Shown here piece after piece: positions 19,262 to 28,009 of a stretch of 37,833 nt of DNA. The DNA is from Deltaproteobacteria bacterium (GTDB lineage: Bacteria > Myxococcota_A > UBA796 > SXON01): assembly GCA_014191855.1 (NCBI GenBank), contig BJHF01000065.1, positions 1-37,833 of the forward strand, written 5' to 3'. Each line of letters opens with the position of its first letter. Position 1 is the stretch's first letter. The translations under genes were made by a program, and so were the position numbers. The notes beneath the pieces were generated by a model. It was not told the DNA's origin and made no database searches. It saw only the letters and a list, made by a program, of their open reading frames with translations.

Positions 19262-21151
19262 ATGGGTAAGGTGATTGGGATTGACCTTGGCACGACGAAT
19301 TCATGCGTTGCCATCATCGAGGGGGGCGAGCCCTTGGTCATCCCGAACGACGAGGGCGCCCGAACCACGCCTTCGGTGGTCGCATTTCCGCGAGAGGGAG
19401 ATCGTATCGTCGGCGCCATCGCGCGCCGTCAGGCGGTTACCAACGCTACCCGCACCATCCACGCGGCCAAGCGCCTCATCGGCCGTCGCTTTGGGGATGA
19501 TGAGGTTCGCCGGACGATAGAGATGGTTCCCTACCCGATCTGCGAGGCACCCAACGGGGATGCCTGGATCGACATCGGGGGGGTGGAACACTCGCCGCAG
19601 CAGGTGTCGGCGATGGTGCTGGATCGGATGAAGTCGATCGCCGAGGCCTACCTCGGCGAGAAGGTGAGCGAAGCGGTGATCACCGTGCCCGCCTACTTCA
19701 ACGACGCGCAGCGGGCGGCCACGAAGGATGCCGGCAAGATCGCCGGGTTGGATGTACTCCGGATCATCAACGAGCCCACGGCCGCCGCGCTCGCGTACGG
19801 GCTCGGCAAGAAGGGCCACGAGCGGGTGGCGGTCTTCGATCTTGGCGGCGGAACGTTCGATATCTCGGTTCTGGAGATCGATAACGGCGTGTTCGAGGTG
19901 CGCTCGACCAACGGCGATACCTTCCTCGGCGGCGAGGATTGGGATGCCCGCATCGTGCAGTACTTGATCGACCTGTTCCGCTCCGAAACGGACGTGGATC
20001 TGAGCGGCGATCCAGTCGCGACGCAGCGGATTCGGGAGGCCGCCGAGAAGGCCAAGCACGAGCTGTCGAGCGTGAGTGAAACGGAGATTCACCTTCCATT
20101 CCTCGCGGTCACCGCCGATGGGCCGCAGCACTTGATGGCGAGCCTCACCCGCGGCGCGTTGGAGGGGCTGTGCGCGGATCTGTTCGCGCGGCTCGACGGC
20201 CCCTGCAAGGCAGCGATGACGGACGCGCGCCTCGGTACGAAGGACCTCGACGCGGTGCTCCTCGTCGGCGGCATGACCCGTATGCCCCGCGTGCAGCAGA
20301 AGGTCGTGGAGATCTTCGGCATGGAGCCGGAGCGGGGGATCAACCCCGACGAAGTGGTGGCGGTCGGCGCGGCCATCCAGGCGAGCGTGCTCAAGGGCGA
20401 AGTGAAGGACGTGCTGCTGCTCGACGTTACGCCGCTCTCCCTCGGGATCGAGACCGCGGGCGGCATGTTCGAGCCGATCATCAGCCGCAATACGACGATT
20501 CCCTGTCGTAAGAGCAAGGTGTTCACCACCGCGATTGACGGCCAGGACATGGTTCGCGTCAACGTGTTCCAGGGCGAACGCGAGATGTCGGCGGACAACC
20601 GGGCGTTGGGCGTCGTGGAGATGCGTGGATTGCCCCCCGCACCCCGCGGCGTGCCCGAGATCGAAGTCACCTTCGAGCTCGACAGCAACGGGCTCTTGCA
20701 CGTTCACGCGAAGGACCGGGGCACCGGCCGCCAGCACAGCGCGCAGATCGTCGGCACGTCCGGTCTCACGGCCGACGACATCGAGCGGATGATCGTGGAA
20801 GCCGAAGCGCACCGCGCGAAGGATCGGGAGCGCCGCGCGGTGGCCGAGTCGCGCAACCGGCTCGACGGGCTGATCTACGCCACGCGTCGCAGCCTCGAAG
20901 AGTACGCTGCCAGCGTGGCGCAAGCCGATGCCTTGGCGATCCGCGAGGCCGTGCACCAGGCGGAGGCGGTTCTCGATTCCAACAATGGCGACGCGCTCGG
21001 GCGCGCCCACGAGCGGCTGTCCGTGGCTGCGCAGCGCCTGTCCGAGAGCATCTACGCCTCGGCCCGTGAAGATACCGCAGCGCTGGGCGGCTCTGCCTAC
21101 AAGGCTCCCGAGATGCAGATCGACGACGAGCTGGTCGACGACGAGGCGTAG
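19262..21151 (+). CDS. dnaK: Chaperone DnaK (Hsp70), canonical copy
   Basis: A 629-residue Hsp70 chaperone that folds client proteins in ATP-driven cycles with DnaJ and GrpE. The ATPase domain starts MGKVIGIDLGTTNSCVAI and contains VITVPAYFNDAQRAATKDAG, INEPTAAALAYGLG, FDLGGGTFDISVLEI and LVGGMTRMPRVQQKV. The interdomain linker DVLLLDVTPLSLGIE (~383-397) is perfect, the beta substrate-binding domain follows, and an alpha-helical lid region (TADDIERMIVEAEAHRAKDR and beyond) continues to an acidic end (DDELVDDEA). The ATG has AGGA 6 bases upstream. It lies between grpE and dnaJ, and is the housekeeping copy compared with the divergent Hsp70 at 30632. Confidence 0.97.
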   Translation: MGKVIGIDLGTTNSCVAIIEGGEPLVIPNDEGARTTPSVVAFPREGDRIVGAIARRQAVTNATRTIHAAKRLIGRRFGDDEVRRTIEMVPYPICEAPNGDAWIDIGGVEHSPQQVSAMVLDRMKSIAEAYLGEKVSEAVITVPAYFNDAQRAATKDAGKIAGLDVLRIINEPTAAALAYGLGKKGHERVAVFDLGGGTFDISVLEIDNGVFEVRSTNGDTFLGGEDWDARIVQYLIDLFRSETDVDLSGDPVATQRIREAAEKAKHELSSVSETEIHLPFLAVTADGPQHLMASLTRGALEGLCADLFARLDGPCKAAMTDARLGTKDLDAVLLVGGMTRMPRVQQKVVEIFGMEPERGINPDEVVAVGAAIQASVLKGEVKDVLLLDVTPLSLGIETAGGMFEPIISRNTTIPCRKSKVFTTAIDGQDMVRVNVFQGEREMSADNRALGVVEMRGLPPAPRGVPEIEVTFELDSNGLLHVHAKDRGTGRQHSAQIVGTSGLTADDIERMIVEAEAHRAKDRERRAVAESRNRLDGLIYATRRSLEEYAASVAQADALAIREAVHQAEAVLDSNNGDALGRAHERLSVAAQRLSESIYASAREDTAALGGSAYKAPEMQIDDELVDDEA

Positions 21152-21202
21152 CCGCGGGCGGCGAGGGCCCGGTGGGGTTATTCGCCCGTCCGGAGCAGCG
21201 AC

Positions 21203-22285
21203 TTGGCCCGACGAGACTATTACGCCGTGCTCGGCATCCCCCGCACCGCGGGGGCCGACGAGATCAAGAAGGCGTTTCGCGCTTTGGCCCTGCGTTGGCA
21301 TCCGGACAAGAACCCGGGGGACGCGGAGGCGGAGCGTCGTTTTCGGGAGGTGGCCGAAGCGTGGGATGTGCTGGGCGATCCGGAGCAGCGGGCTCGTTAC
21401 GACCGCCTTGGGCCGCTGTTCACCCACGACGGGAAGCCGCCCCGTGCCGACGAGCTCAACGAGATCCTGCTCGACGCGCTTGGGGGACTGTTCGGCCGCA
21501 AACGCCCGGGAGATCGCGGAGAGGACATCCGCTACACGCTGCAGCTCACGCTAGAAGAAGCCGCGCGAGGGGTGGAACGGCTCGTTTCGATCCAACGCAC
21601 CATCGCATGCAAGGAGTGTGGCGGGAGTTGCGACGCGGCGGAGGGCCGCACGCCCTGCGCCGAGTGCAAGGGCACCGGCAAGTCGGCAACGCGCCGCTTT
21701 CTCCGTACCGATTGCGCGCATTGTGCGGGCAAGGGCTATCGCCCGTCGAAGAAGTGCGGTCGCTGCGGGGGCGAAGGCCGGTTGACCGCGGACGAGCAGC
21801 TCAAGGTCAAGGTGCCGGCCGGGGTGGCTACGGGCCAGAAGCTGAAGCTGCGTGCCAAGGGCAACGACGGTCCGGGGGGTGCGGGCGCCTCGGGGCCCCC
21901 CGGGGATCTGCTGGTGCTCATCGACGTTGAGGATCACCCGCTGTTTCGGCGGCGCGGCAACGACCTCCTGTGCGAGGTGCCGGTTACCTTCGCGGAGGCG
22001 ACGCTCGGCGCGGAGGTGGCGGTGCCGACGCTCGATGGGCTCACGAGCATCCGGATTCCGCCGGGCACCGCGTCGGGAAAGGCGTTTCGCCTACCCGGCC
22101 GCGGTCTTCCTGCGGCGGAGGGGTCCGGTCGCGGGGACCTGCACGCCCGGCTCGTCGTGGAGATCCCGGCGGCGCTCGAGGCCGACGCGCGGGGCGCCTT
22201 GGAAGAATTCGCGCGGCGGGCTGGTTCGGCCGCCCACCCGCGCAAAACCGCGTGGATGTCGGCCCTCCGGGAGCGTCAATCATGA
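21203..22285 (+). CDS. dnaJ: Chaperone DnaJ (Hsp40), compact form
   Basis: A 360-residue DnaJ that stimulates DnaK ATPase. J domain residues 4-68 with HPD at 33-35 ([11 protein letters not shown]). The usual glycine/phenylalanine-rich linker is largely absent, replaced by a short segment ([20 protein letters not shown]). The zinc domain has all four CxxC pairs ([32 protein letters not shown]); the first lacks the normal trailing glycine. The C-terminal beta domains include [22 protein letters not shown] and [12 protein letters not shown]. Start is TTG at 21203, with GGAG 7 bases upstream and the family-like [11 protein letters not shown] directly after. It ends in an ATGA overlap with the following gene. 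Confidence 0.95.
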   Translation: MARRDYYAVLGIPRTAGADEIKKAFRALALRWHPDKNPGDAEAERRFREVAEAWDVLGDPEQRARYDRLGPLFTHDGKPPRADELNEILLDALGGLFGRKRPGDRGEDIRYTLQLTLEEAARGVERLVSIQRTIACKECGGSCDAAEGRTPCAECKGTGKSATRRFLRTDCAHCAGKGYRPSKKCGRCGGEGRLTADEQLKVKVPAGVATGQKLKLRAKGNDGPGGAGASGPPGDLLVLIDVEDHPLFRRRGNDLLCEVPVTFAEATLGAEVAVPTLDGLTSIRIPPGTASGKAFRLPGRGLPAAEGSGRGDLHARLVVEIPAALEADARGALEEFARRAGSAAHPRKTAWMSALRERQS

Positions 22286-24162
22286 TCGGCCTCTGCTTTG
22301 CCCTCGGCCTCGCGCTCGCGGCCAGCGGCCCCCCAACGGTGGTGAAGAAGGCGGCGGAAGCGGAGAACGCGCGGGCGTCCGCTGCGCTGCTCGTCGAAGC
22401 GCAGGCGGCCGCCACCGTTGATGAGCTGCCGTGGCTCTTGCTGTACGCTTCCGAGTACCAACGGCTCGCCGGCGATACGGGGCCGGCGCGCGATGGGTTC
22501 ACAAGGGTCGCGGCGGATTTTGCGAGCCACCCGGCTCGTGAACCGGCAAAAGTGGGGCTCGCGGTCATCAACGCCGAGGGCCACGCGAGCGGGAATACGC
22601 TCGCCACGCTCGACCTGATCACGGAAGCCGGCGTTCCGGGTACGCTCAACGCGGATCGCTGGCTGCTGGTGGCGCAGTCGCGGGTGGAAACGAGCGAGCC
22701 GGCCCGCGCCCGCGAAGCGCTCCGTCGAGCCGAAGCTTCGGCTCGGGGAACGAAAGAATCCCGGCGCGTTCAGGCGGCAGTGGATGCCCTGCGCGCGAAG
22801 CTGGGGCCGGTGGCCCCGGCGCCGAAGAACTCCGCCGACAAGCGTCCGAGCGATCTCGCTGCGATCGAGCTGATTCGGGCGAAGATCGCTTCGGGTGCGT
22901 TGTCCGAAGTGGGCCCGCTCGCGACGAGCTTCGGAAAGGACTACGCCGATTCGCCGTTCGCTCGTGAGGCCACCTACGCGGCGGACCGGGCGAGTCGGGG
23001 CACCCTGATTCATCGCAACCGCATCGCAGTCGTACTCCCGCTAACGGGCGAGTACGCGATCCCGGGCGGGCAGCTTCGCGCCGCGATCGAGCTGAGCGCT
23101 CAGGTTGTCGGCGGGCTGGAGGTGGTGGTTCAAGACACCGGCGGCAAAGCGGAGGGCTGCTCGAAAGCGGTGGAGAAGGCGGTCCTGGAGTCGGGAGCGG
23201 CGATCGTGTTGGGGCCGCTCACCAAGGACGAGTCGCTGGGCTGCGCCGCTACCGCGCAGGCGCTGCATACACCGATGCTCTCGTTCACGAGCGCGGAGGA
23301 TGTAGTCGCGATTGGGGATCAGGTGTTTCGCCCCTATCCCACGGTGTCGGAGCAGATCGGGGCGTTGCTCGATGACATGATGGGCGGCCGGGGGTGGAGC
23401 CGCTTCGCGATCATCAACCCGAAAACCCCGTTCGGCGAAGGCTCCGCGCGCACGTTCCAGGCGCTCGTAGAGGCGCGCGGCGGCGCGATCGCGGCGCATA
23501 CGGACTACGACCCCAGCGCGACCGACTTCCGCAGCGTCGGCAAGGTGCTCGGCAAGAAGGACTACAAGGCGCGCGCGAGCGAATACTGGGCCGCGCAAGC
23601 GGATGCCAAGCGAAACGGGGGAGATCCCACCAAAGCAACGCTGCGCCCCATCATCGACTACGACGCGGTGTTCGTCCCCGACGGCTATCGTAACGCGGCA
23701 TTGTTGGCCGCCGCGTTGGCCTTCGAGGAGTTCCCGATCGGCGGATTTCGGCCTCGTCGCGACGATATCCCGTTGGGGCTGGTCGGCCTCAACGCGTGGA
23801 ACAACCCCGAGTGGCCGCGCCGCGGCGGCGACTACGTGGGAGACTCGATCTTTGTCGACGCGTTCTTCCTCGGCGATCGGCGTGCGGTCGTGGCCGACTT
23901 CGTTGAGCGCTGGGAGGGGTTGAAGCAGGGTGACGTGTCGGTGGTGGCGGCGGTCGGCTGGGACACGGTGCGCGTGGCGGCGGCGGCGCTGAAGGCGGAG
24001 GGGGCCGACGTGGCCAGCAACCTGCTTCTGGTGGACGTGGTGGACCCCGTGAGCGGCCTTCACGGCTTTACTCCGGAGCGCACCGCCCGCCGCGATTGGA
24101 CGCTTTTGACCGTGCGAAACGGCGCCGTGGCGCCGCTGTACCTCTCCGACGATGGGCAGTAG
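22282..24162 (+). CDS. Periplasmic-binding-protein-like (LpoA/branched-chain-substrate-binding type) exported protein
   Basis: A 626-residue exported protein. A signal peptide ([16 protein letters not shown]) is followed by ~230 residues of helical repeats ([40 protein letters not shown]). From about residue 250 there is a type I periplasmic-binding-protein fold: [71 protein letters not shown]. This helical-plus-binding-domain order recalls the penicillin-binding-protein activator LpoA, but ligand or partner is unproven; no ABC transporter genes lie nearby. The start ATG overlaps the dnaJ stop (ATGA) and the 3' end overlaps thiL by 11 bases, so it is translated as part of the chaperone-thiL series. 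Confidence 0.82.
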   Translation: MIGLCFALGLALAASGPPTVVKKAAEAENARASAALLVEAQAAATVDELPWLLLYASEYQRLAGDTGPARDGFTRVAADFASHPAREPAKVGLAVINAEGHASGNTLATLDLITEAGVPGTLNADRWLLVAQSRVETSEPARAREALRRAEASARGTKESRRVQAAVDALRAKLGPVAPAPKNSADKRPSDLAAIELIRAKIASGALSEVGPLATSFGKDYADSPFAREATYAADRASRGTLIHRNRIAVVLPLTGEYAIPGGQLRAAIELSAQVVGGLEVVVQDTGGKAEGCSKAVEKAVLESGAAIVLGPLTKDESLGCAATAQALHTPMLSFTSAEDVVAIGDQVFRPYPTVSEQIGALLDDMMGGRGWSRFAIINPKTPFGEGSARTFQALVEARGGAIAAHTDYDPSATDFRSVGKVLGKKDYKARASEYWAAQADAKRNGGDPTKATLRPIIDYDAVFVPDGYRNAALLAAALAFEEFPIGGFRPRRDDIPLGLVGLNAWNNPEWPRRGGDYVGDSIFVDAFFLGDRRAVVADFVERWEGLKQGDVSVVAAVGWDTVRVAAAALKAEGADVASNLLLVDVVDPVSGLHGFTPERTARRDWTLLTVRNGAVAPLYLSDDGQ

Positions 24163-25081
24163 GCGCGCCACCGACGAGGATCCCGACGAAGCCTTCGTGA
24201 TCGCGGCGGCCAGTGGCGTGACCGGTCGATTGCCGGTCGGTCTCGGCATCGGCGACGACGCGGCGATCCTCGAGGGCGGGCAGGTGGTCAGCACCGACAC
24301 CATGGTGGAAGGGGTACACTGGGATCAACGCCTCGAACCGGGCGATGTCGGCTGGAAGCTCGTAGCGGTGAACGTGTCGGACATCGGCGCGATGGGCGGG
24401 CGACCGCGGTGGGCAACGCTCGCGATGGCGCTTCCATCGCCGCTCGACCGCGGGTGGGTCACCGCGTTCTTCGAGGGGTTTGCGGCAGCGTCCCGTCGGT
24501 TTGGCCTCCCGCTCGTCGGAGGGGATACCACGCGGTCTCCGGGGCCGCGTGTGCTCACGCTCACGGTGGGAGGTCACGCAGGCGCGCCCGTTCGGCGGGA
24601 CGGGGCGCGGGCGGGGGACGATGTTTGGGTGACGGGCGAGCTTGGTCGGGCGGCGGAGGCGTTTGGCTCCACGTCGCCTTCGCCTTCGGCGATGGCCTGG
24701 TTCCGGAGGCCGGAACCGCCGATCTCCTTCGGCGCCGCGCTGGCGGAGGCGGGCCTCGCACACGCCATGATTGACGTGTCGGATGGGCTTGCGCGGGACC
24801 TGGGGCGGCTGTGTCGCGCCTCGGGCGTCGGGGCGTCGGTGGACCCTGCGCTCCTTCCTGGCGGTCGGCCGCTCCCCGACGCCATTGCGTTCGGAGAGGA
24901 CTATGAACTCTGCTTCGCGGCCACACCCGGGGCCCAAAGCGCGATATGCTCCCTCGCGTCGATGCACGGGATCGTAGTGACACGGGTAGGCGCCTTCACC
25001 TCCACGCCAGAGCTGCGGCTCCTCGGCCACTTGGGCTGGCCCCCGCCGCAGTTCGACCACTTCGTTTCGGAGCCCCGCTGA
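24152..25081 (+). CDS. thiL: Thiamine-monophosphate kinase
   Basis: A 309-residue ThiL, which phosphorylates thiamine monophosphate to the cofactor thiamine diphosphate. Signatures: LGIGDDAAILEGGQVVSTDT with metal-binding aspartates, MVEGVHW, VNVSDIGAMGGRPRWATLAM, LVGGDTTRSPG, DDVWVTGELGRAAEAF, MIDVSDGLARDLGRLCRASG and AFGEDYELCF. The length and motif order match the family. The ATG at 24152 overlaps the end of the previous gene by 11 bases. The TGA at 25079-25081 lies within the likely start of the first CNNM gene. Confidence 0.95.
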   Translation: MGSRRATDEDPDEAFVIAAASGVTGRLPVGLGIGDDAAILEGGQVVSTDTMVEGVHWDQRLEPGDVGWKLVAVNVSDIGAMGGRPRWATLAMALPSPLDRGWVTAFFEGFAAASRRFGLPLVGGDTTRSPGPRVLTLTVGGHAGAPVRRDGARAGDDVWVTGELGRAAEAFGSTSPSPSAMAWFRRPEPPISFGAALAEAGLAHAMIDVSDGLARDLGRLCRASGVGASVDPALLPGGRPLPDAIAFGEDYELCFAATPGAQSAICSLASMHGIVVTRVGAFTSTPELRLLGHLGWPPPQFDHFVSEPR

Positions 25082-26355
25082 GCATCCCTGTCGCGACCCT
25101 TGGCCTCCTGCTCGCCCTCCTGGCCGTGTCTGCGTTCTTCGCCACGAGCGAGGCGGCGTTGTTCTCGCTGCAACGGGTGGACCGGGAGGCGCTGAAAGAC
25201 GATGCCTCCATCGGTGAGGCGATCCGTCACCTCCTCGCCCAGCCCCGTAGGTTGCTGGCGGCGTTGTTGATGGGGAGCGAGGCGGCGAACATCGCCCTGT
25301 CGTCCACCTCGGCCCAGCTCGCCGCCGAGGCGTGGCCAGACTGGCCTGGCGGGCGGTGGGTGAACATCGCCATCGTGGCGCCGATCATCATCCTCTTCGC
25401 CGACATCATGCCGAAGACCCTCGGCATCCGCTTCGCGCGGCCCGTTGCCCGCGTCGTGGTCCGGCCGCTTCAGTTCTGGAACGAGCTCGTGAGCCCGGTG
25501 CGCTTCGTACTCACGAGCATTGCCGACGGCTTTCTGCGATTACTCGGTGTTCAGCCCCCGAAAGAGAACGAGGGTCTTCAAGAGGTGCAGCTCCGCACGC
25601 TCATCGACCAGGGCCTGCAGGTGGGGGTGATCCAGCCCATGGAGCAGGAGATCATCCACCGGGTGTTCGAATTCGGCGATCTCCCGGTTTCGCGCGTGAT
25701 GACTCCGCGCCCCGACGTATTCTCGCTCTCGATCACGACCCCCTGGCCCGAGCTCATCGCCAAGATCAACGAGTTCCGGTACAGCCGGGTGCCATTGTGG
25801 CAAGGGTCGCCCGAGAACATCGTCGGGATCTTGCTGATGAAAGACTTGATCCGCTTCCGCTCCGGGCCGCCGCCGAACGCGCGCCAGCTCCAGAAGGTGC
25901 TGCACCCCACGATGTTCGTGCCGCCGAGCAAACGCGCCCAGGATCTACTTCGGGAATTCCGCCACAAGAACATGCATCTTGCGGTGGTGGTGGATGAGCA
26001 CGGGTCTTCAGTGGGCCTGGTCACCCTGGATGACCTGCTCACGGAGCTGGTGGGCGCGGTGCACGACGAGTCAGACGCGGTGGAGAAAGACTCGGTGGAG
26101 CTGAGCCCGGGTTTGTTCACGGTGCAAGCGGGGATGGATGTGGACGACTTCTCGGCGAGGTTCGGCGTCGAACTTCCGGAAGGTGAGTACACGACCCTCG
26201 GCGGATTCGTGTTTCACTTGTTGGGGCGCGCGCCGGAAAAGGGGGACGAGGTGGCGTGGGAAGGGCGGGGGTTCAAGGTTTCGGGGCTGGAGGGGCGTCG
26301 GATCACGGAAGTGACGGTGAATCTCGGCGCGCCCCCGCCCGAGGTGGTGGAATGA
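25078..26355 (+). CDS. CNNM/CorC-type membrane transporter (DUF21-CBS-CorC_HlyC), first copy
   Basis: A 425-residue inner-membrane protein of the family often annotated as hemolysin or Mg2+/Co2+ efflux (CorC/YfjD). The DUF21 transmembrane domain, residues 1-~190, starts with TLGLLLALLAVSAFFATSEAAL and includes IVAPIIILFADIMPKTLGI. A CBS pair begins near residue 205 (VMTPRPDVFSLSITTPWPE, FRYSRVPLWQGSPENIVGI, VVVDEHGSSVGLVTLDDLLT). The C-terminal CorC_HlyC domain starts near 340. Such proteins move or sense divalent cations with nucleotide control through CBS. The first helix requires a start near 25078, where the only codon is CTG with GGAG 5 bases upstream, overlapping the thiL TGA; alternatives are ATG 24946 or GTG 25126. 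A second copy follows by ATGA overlap. Confidence 0.88.
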   Translation: MSIPVATLGLLLALLAVSAFFATSEAALFSLQRVDREALKDDASIGEAIRHLLAQPRRLLAALLMGSEAANIALSSTSAQLAAEAWPDWPGGRWVNIAIVAPIIILFADIMPKTLGIRFARPVARVVVRPLQFWNELVSPVRFVLTSIADGFLRLLGVQPPKENEGLQEVQLRTLIDQGLQVGVIQPMEQEIIHRVFEFGDLPVSRVMTPRPDVFSLSITTPWPELIAKINEFRYSRVPLWQGSPENIVGILLMKDLIRFRSGPPPNARQLQKVLHPTMFVPPSKRAQDLLREFRHKNMHLAVVVDEHGSSVGLVTLDDLLTELVGAVHDESDAVEKDSVELSPGLFTVQAGMDVDDFSARFGVELPEGEYTTLGGFVFHLLGRAPEKGDEVAWEGRGFKVSGLEGRRITEVTVNLGAPPPEVVE

Positions 26356-27611
26356 GCGTTTCGGGCGATCTCCTCGCGCTGCTCGCGTGCATCCTCCTGC
26401 AGGGGTTCTTCGCGGGCACCGAGATCGCGCTGATGGGCGCCGATCGCCTCGTTTTGCGAGCGAAGGCGGCGGAGGGAGACGCTGCGGCGGCGCGGGTACT
26501 TGCGGTGCTGGAACGCCCGGCCCGGCTGGTGAGCACCTGCCTGGCGGGGGTGGCGCTCTCTAGCGTCGCGGCCGCCACCGTGCTCACCGATCTGGTGGTG
26601 CGACTGGACTTGCCGAACCCTAGCTTGATCGTTGCGATCTGCTTCCCTCCCATCGCGATCATCTTTGCGGAGCTGATCCCCAAGTCCCTGTTCCACCAAC
26701 GAGCGACGGTGCTGGCCTCGCGACTCGTGGCGCCGATCGTAGCCATCGCAACCGTGTTGCGCCCGATGCTGTGGGTCACGGAGACCATCACCCGCGCCGT
26801 TGCGAGGTTGTTCGGTGTGAAGGATGGGGATGGCCACCACGGCGTGCGTCGGGAGGACATTCAGCTCCTCCTCGACAATTCACCGAGCGGGGACATCCAC
26901 TCCGAGGAGCGGGAGATGATCCTGCGCGTGTTCAGCTTCAGCGAAAAGTTGGTGCAGGACGCGATGGTGCCGCTGATCGAGGTGGTCTCCGTGCCCGAAA
27001 CGGCGACAGTGGCCGAGGCGGTGTCCATCGCCGCGGAGAATGGTTTTTCGCGATTGCCTGTCTACCGAAAGCGCGTGGATCGTATGGTTGGCGTGGTGAT
27101 GCACAGCGATCTGATGTTCGCGACGGATCTCACGCTGCCGGTGGCCAGCGTCATGCACGAGATCGTGTACGTGCCGGAAACCAAGCGAGTCGACGAGCTG
27201 TTCATCGAGCTGCGTCGTAAGCGGCAACGGATCGCGGTCGCGGTGGACGAGTATGGCGGCGGGGTGGGCCTCATCTCGATTGAGGACATCCTGGAGGAGC
27301 TGGTCGGTGACATCGAAGACGAGTTCGATCAGCGCCGGCCGTTGGTGCGGCGCGCCGGGGAGAACGAGTGGGCAGCCTCGGCCCGGGTGGAAGGCGAGGT
27401 GCTCCTCTCCGTGACCGGTTTTGAGATGCCCGAAGGCGACTACGAGACCATCGCCGGGATGATGCTGTCGCGACTTGGGCATGTGCCCGCGGTTGGGGAA
27501 AAGGTGCTGGTTGGCGGCTGGACGATCGTGGTTACGAAGGCGAACGAACGCGCGATCCTCGAGGTCACCCTCACCGGGCCCATCGCGGGTAGCGTTCCCG
27601 CGGTGCGGTAG
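26352..27611 (+). CDS. CNNM/CorC-type membrane transporter, second copy
   Basis: A 419-residue paralogue of the preceding gene with the same order of domains. Transmembrane DUF21: ALLACILLQGFFAGTEIALM, VAICFPPIAIIFAELIPKS. CBS pair: DAMVPLIEVVSVPETATVAE, FSRLPVYRKRVDRMVGVVMH, IAVAVDEYGGGVGLISIEDI. CorC_HlyC domain: VLLSVTGFEMPEGDYETIAG. Divergence from copy one is considerable, so the two may form a heteromeric pair as seen for other tandem CNNM genes. The ATG start overlaps the preceding TGA (ATGA) and the next gene begins inside its TAG stop (1-base overlap), so all are translationally linked. Confidence 0.93.
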   Translation: MSVSGDLLALLACILLQGFFAGTEIALMGADRLVLRAKAAEGDAAAARVLAVLERPARLVSTCLAGVALSSVAAATVLTDLVVRLDLPNPSLIVAICFPPIAIIFAELIPKSLFHQRATVLASRLVAPIVAIATVLRPMLWVTETITRAVARLFGVKDGDGHHGVRREDIQLLLDNSPSGDIHSEEREMILRVFSFSEKLVQDAMVPLIEVVSVPETATVAEAVSIAAENGFSRLPVYRKRVDRMVGVVMHSDLMFATDLTLPVASVMHEIVYVPETKRVDELFIELRRKRQRIAVAVDEYGGGVGLISIEDILEELVGDIEDEFDQRRPLVRRAGENEWAASARVEGEVLLSVTGFEMPEGDYETIAGMMLSRLGHVPAVGEKVLVGGWTIVVTKANERAILEVTLTGPIAGSVPAVR

Positions 27612-28009
27612 TGCGGCCGGCGACGGTGTGGTGTGATCAAGGTGCGTGGTTTGGGCTGGATCGGCGCCGGGTGCTCGCGGTGATGCGCGAGCCCGTGATC
27701 GTTGGGGTGCCGGGCGCGCCGCCTTGGGTTCGAGGCGTTGCCAATCGCTTTGGGCGCGCGGTGCCCGTGATTGACTGCGGGGTGCTGGCCGGCGCGGTCG
27801 CGGAGCTGGCGTCGTGCGGGCAAACGCTGGTCGTACCGGTGGATGGTGGCGAAATTGCGCTGGTTGCCGCGGGTGTCCTGAGCGAGCGGAGCGTGGCGCT
27901 GGGCGGCGAGCACGAGGGCTTCTTCGATCGCCCGGCGGACCGCGATGGGCTGCGGATGATCGATCTGTTGCGCCTCGCCGCTGCGATCGAAGCGGCCCTG
28001 GGCGCCTGA
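27611..28009 (+). CDS. CheW-like coupling protein
   Basis: A 132-residue single CheW-like domain. The diagnostic stretch is VPGAPPWVRGVANRFGRAVPVIDCGVLAG (in pieces residues ~33-61), matching the family pattern in which a conserved glycine-asparagine segment precedes V-x-VID. The later strands (TLVVPVDGGEIALVAAGVLS) fit the second subdomain. CheW normally links CheA to chemoreceptors at the inner membrane. GTG at 27611 shares one base with the stop of the CNNM gene, and the CheA GTG follows the TGA immediately. No receptor gene is in the window; the receptor may be elsewhere, or the CNNM proteins may be the partner (speculative). Confidence 0.83.
   Translation: MRPATVWCDQGAWFGLDRRRVLAVMREPVIVGVPGAPPWVRGVANRFGRAVPVIDCGVLAGAVAELASCGQTLVVPVDGGEIALVAAGVLSERSVALGGEHEGFFDRPADRDGLRMIDLLRLAAAIEAALGA

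Noticed and set aside
19301..21427. 708-residue minus-strand frame opposite dnaK
   Set aside because: It mirrors the dnaK coding sequence; long antisense frames opposite Hsp70 genes are a known artefact of codon bias.
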